Positions 7,337-8,314 of a stretch of 8,314 bases of DNA are shown here, piece by piece. The stretch is from the NCBI GenBank assembly GCA_946478765.1, contig CAMLDH010000154.1:1-8314 (forward strand), written 5' to 3'. Origin of the DNA: an uncultured Oxalobacteraceae bacterium (GTDB lineage Bacteria; Pseudomonadota; Gammaproteobacteria; Burkholderiales; Burkholderiaceae). The notes under the pieces were generated by a model. It was given only the letters and a program-made list of their open reading frames with translations, ran no database searches and had not been told where the DNA came from. The translations under genes and the position numbers were made by a program. The number at the start of each line of letters is the position of its first letter. The first letter of the stretch is position 1.

Positions 7337-8242
7337 TCAAAACTCATTGAGCACCGTACCGACCACGGCGACGCTGGCATGATTCATCGTGTCCACCAAA
7401 TCATGCAGCGCACGAATGCGGCTGACGTCTTTGCGCGCGATCACCAGCGCTGCACCGGCGCGGGCGGCGATGCTTTGCGCATCTGCGCACACATCGGTGG
7501 CAGGCGTATCAATCAAGATGACGTCATACCGGTGCGCGAATTCACGCAGCAATTGCTGGAATATCGGCCGGGCAAGCAATTCCTGCGGATTGGGTGGCAT
7601 GGCGCCGGCCGACAGCACAGAGAGATCGATCATCGAGGGAATGCGCGCAACTGCGTCGATGTCGCCGCGGCCGGAAAGAATAGCGGACAGGCCATTACGA
7701 TTTGGCAGACCGAACAACGCGTGCTGGCGCGGGTTGCGCATGTCGGCGTCGATCAAAAGAGTACGCTCGCCGAGTTGAGAGAACACCACCGCCAGATTCG
7801 CAGCGAGAAAGCTGCGGCCTTCATTGCGTCCCGGGCTGGCGATCGCGAGCGCAGTGGGCCCTTCAGCGCGATCGAACCAACGCACCATGAGCTGGCTGCG
7901 CAGCGCACGCAGCGCTTCGACCTGTGCACAAAAGGGCTCGTAGGCTGCGCTCACCTCAAGGCTGACCTGACTTTGGCCTTTCACCAAATAGGGGAACTCG
8001 AACTGGCGCGACAGTCCCAGTTCGATGTCGGCCTGCGTCAATAAGCCCATGCCGATCGCGGTCTCGCCGAAATTCTGGCCACACTCGCGCTGAAGGCGCA
8101 AGATTTTTTCTGCGTTATCGGCACTGAGACGTCCGGCATCGATGAGGATCGCACCTATGGAGCGATGCCGCGAATGGGTGGTTTCCTTGCCGGTGCCCTC
8201 TGAAACGGCGTCGGTTTTGACGGGTATTTGGGTATTCATCAT
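7337..8242 (-). CDS. epsG: EpsG-type chain-length determinant tyrosine kinase-like ATPase
   Basis: This 301-residue cytoplasmic ATPase of the bacterial tyrosine kinase (BY-kinase) type is expected to pair with membrane protein EpsF and control EPS chain length. Residues 28-80 form two 24-residue repeats resembling an MshEN domain. An ExxRxxR motif (E109, R112, R115) matches the BY-kinase oligomerisation motif. Then come a Walker A-like loop SPGRNEGRS (136-144) with Arg143 at the usual Lys position, Walker A' LLIDADMRNP (162-171), the conserved SAGAMPPNPQELL (211-223), and Walker B VILIDTP (241-247). The last tyrosine is Y239, so the C-terminal tyrosine cluster of classic BY-kinases is missing. 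ATG 8242 (followed by a second ATG) is used, although no clear ribosome binding site precedes it and the frame stays open to the window edge. GC is about 61% by hand count over 480 bases. Confidence 0.92.
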   Translation of the reverse strand: MMNTQIPVKTDAVSEGTGKETTHSRHRSIGAILIDAGRLSADNAEKILRLQRECGQNFGETAIGMGLLTQADIELGLSRQFEFPYLVKGQSQVSLEVSAAYEPFCAQVEALRALRSQLMVRWFDRAEGPTALAIASPGRNEGRSFLAANLAVVFSQLGERTLLIDADMRNPRQHALFGLPNRNGLSAILSGRGDIDAVARIPSMIDLSVLSAGAMPPNPQELLARPIFQQLLREFAHRYDVILIDTPATDVCADAQSIAARAGAALVIARKDVSRIRALHDLVDTMNHASVAVVGTVLNEF

Positions 8243-8273
8243 TTTTTCAAGGTGGTTGCTTCTAAGCAGGTAT

Positions 8274-8314
8274 TCAGAATTCTTTTGACATGTTCGAAGG
8301 CGGGATGGAACCCG
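8274..8314 (-). CDS. Possible C-terminal tail of an upstream gene (epsF-like chain-length determinant?)
   Basis: Only about 13 codons are visible. Reading from 8312, the frame gives GSIPPSNMSKEF and then TGA, leaving 31 bases before epsG. A second frame is also open and ends in a TGA overlapping the epsG start as ATGA. The two cannot be told apart here. An epsF product is guessed only because it commonly precedes epsG in Eps operons. Confidence 0.25.
   Translation of the reverse strand, partial: GSIPPSNMSKEF

Noticed and set aside
7331..8044. Open frame of 237 codons on the plus strand opposite epsG
   Set aside because: It is antisense to the well-conserved EpsG coding sequence and has no domain or ribosome binding site of its own; it is a composition artefact.

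Overview
The window is an almost gap-free stretch of one exopolysaccharide (EPS) biosynthesis operon. Every supported gene lies on the minus strand, so the operon reads from right to left. The EpsG-type chain-length kinase/ATPase has the hallmark sequence of the Methylobacillus-type Eps system found in Betaproteobacteria. Together with the mixed GC content (about 62% by hand count in epsG and one glycosyltransferase, 45-50% in others), this suggests a betaproteobacterium, perhaps Burkholderiales (Oxalobacteraceae-like). That assignment is an inference.

Layout in transcription order: an unresolved coding tail at the right edge (possibly the end of the epsF chain-length determinant, 8274-8314); epsG (8242-7337); a WecH/fucose-acetylase-like acyltransferase (7308-6316); a GT2 glycosyltransferase of low GC (6307-5336); a Wzx-type flippase with a probable TTG start (5328-3895); a 55-base gap holding a perfect 8-bp hairpin at its upstream end; a GT2 glycosyltransferase (3839-2748); another GT2 glycosyltransferase (2706-1795); a Wzy/O-antigen-ligase family polymerase (1781-396); and the first 123 codons of a second acyltransferase with a GTG start (371 to beyond base 1). 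No stretch over 300 bases lacks a gene. No RNA genes, insertion sequences, CRISPR arrays or complete promoters were seen. The operon promoter should lie to the right of the window.

Together the genes make a Wzx/Wzy-dependent pathway. Three glycosyltransferases extend a lipid-linked repeat unit that would be started by a phosphoglycosyltransferase outside the window. Two acyltransferases of different subtypes may decorate it. Wzx flips it, Wzy polymerises it, and EpsG (with EpsF) sets chain length. The export genes are not in the window.

Most of this is a recognisable type of locus. The parts most worth a second look are in EpsG: an N-terminal tandem 24-residue repeat with exactly the spacing of the c-di-GMP-binding MshEN domain, an arginine in place of the Walker A lysine, and no C-terminal tyrosine cluster. 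Also notable are the hairpin after the flippase gene, the patchwork base composition, and three genes whose starts are easily misplaced.
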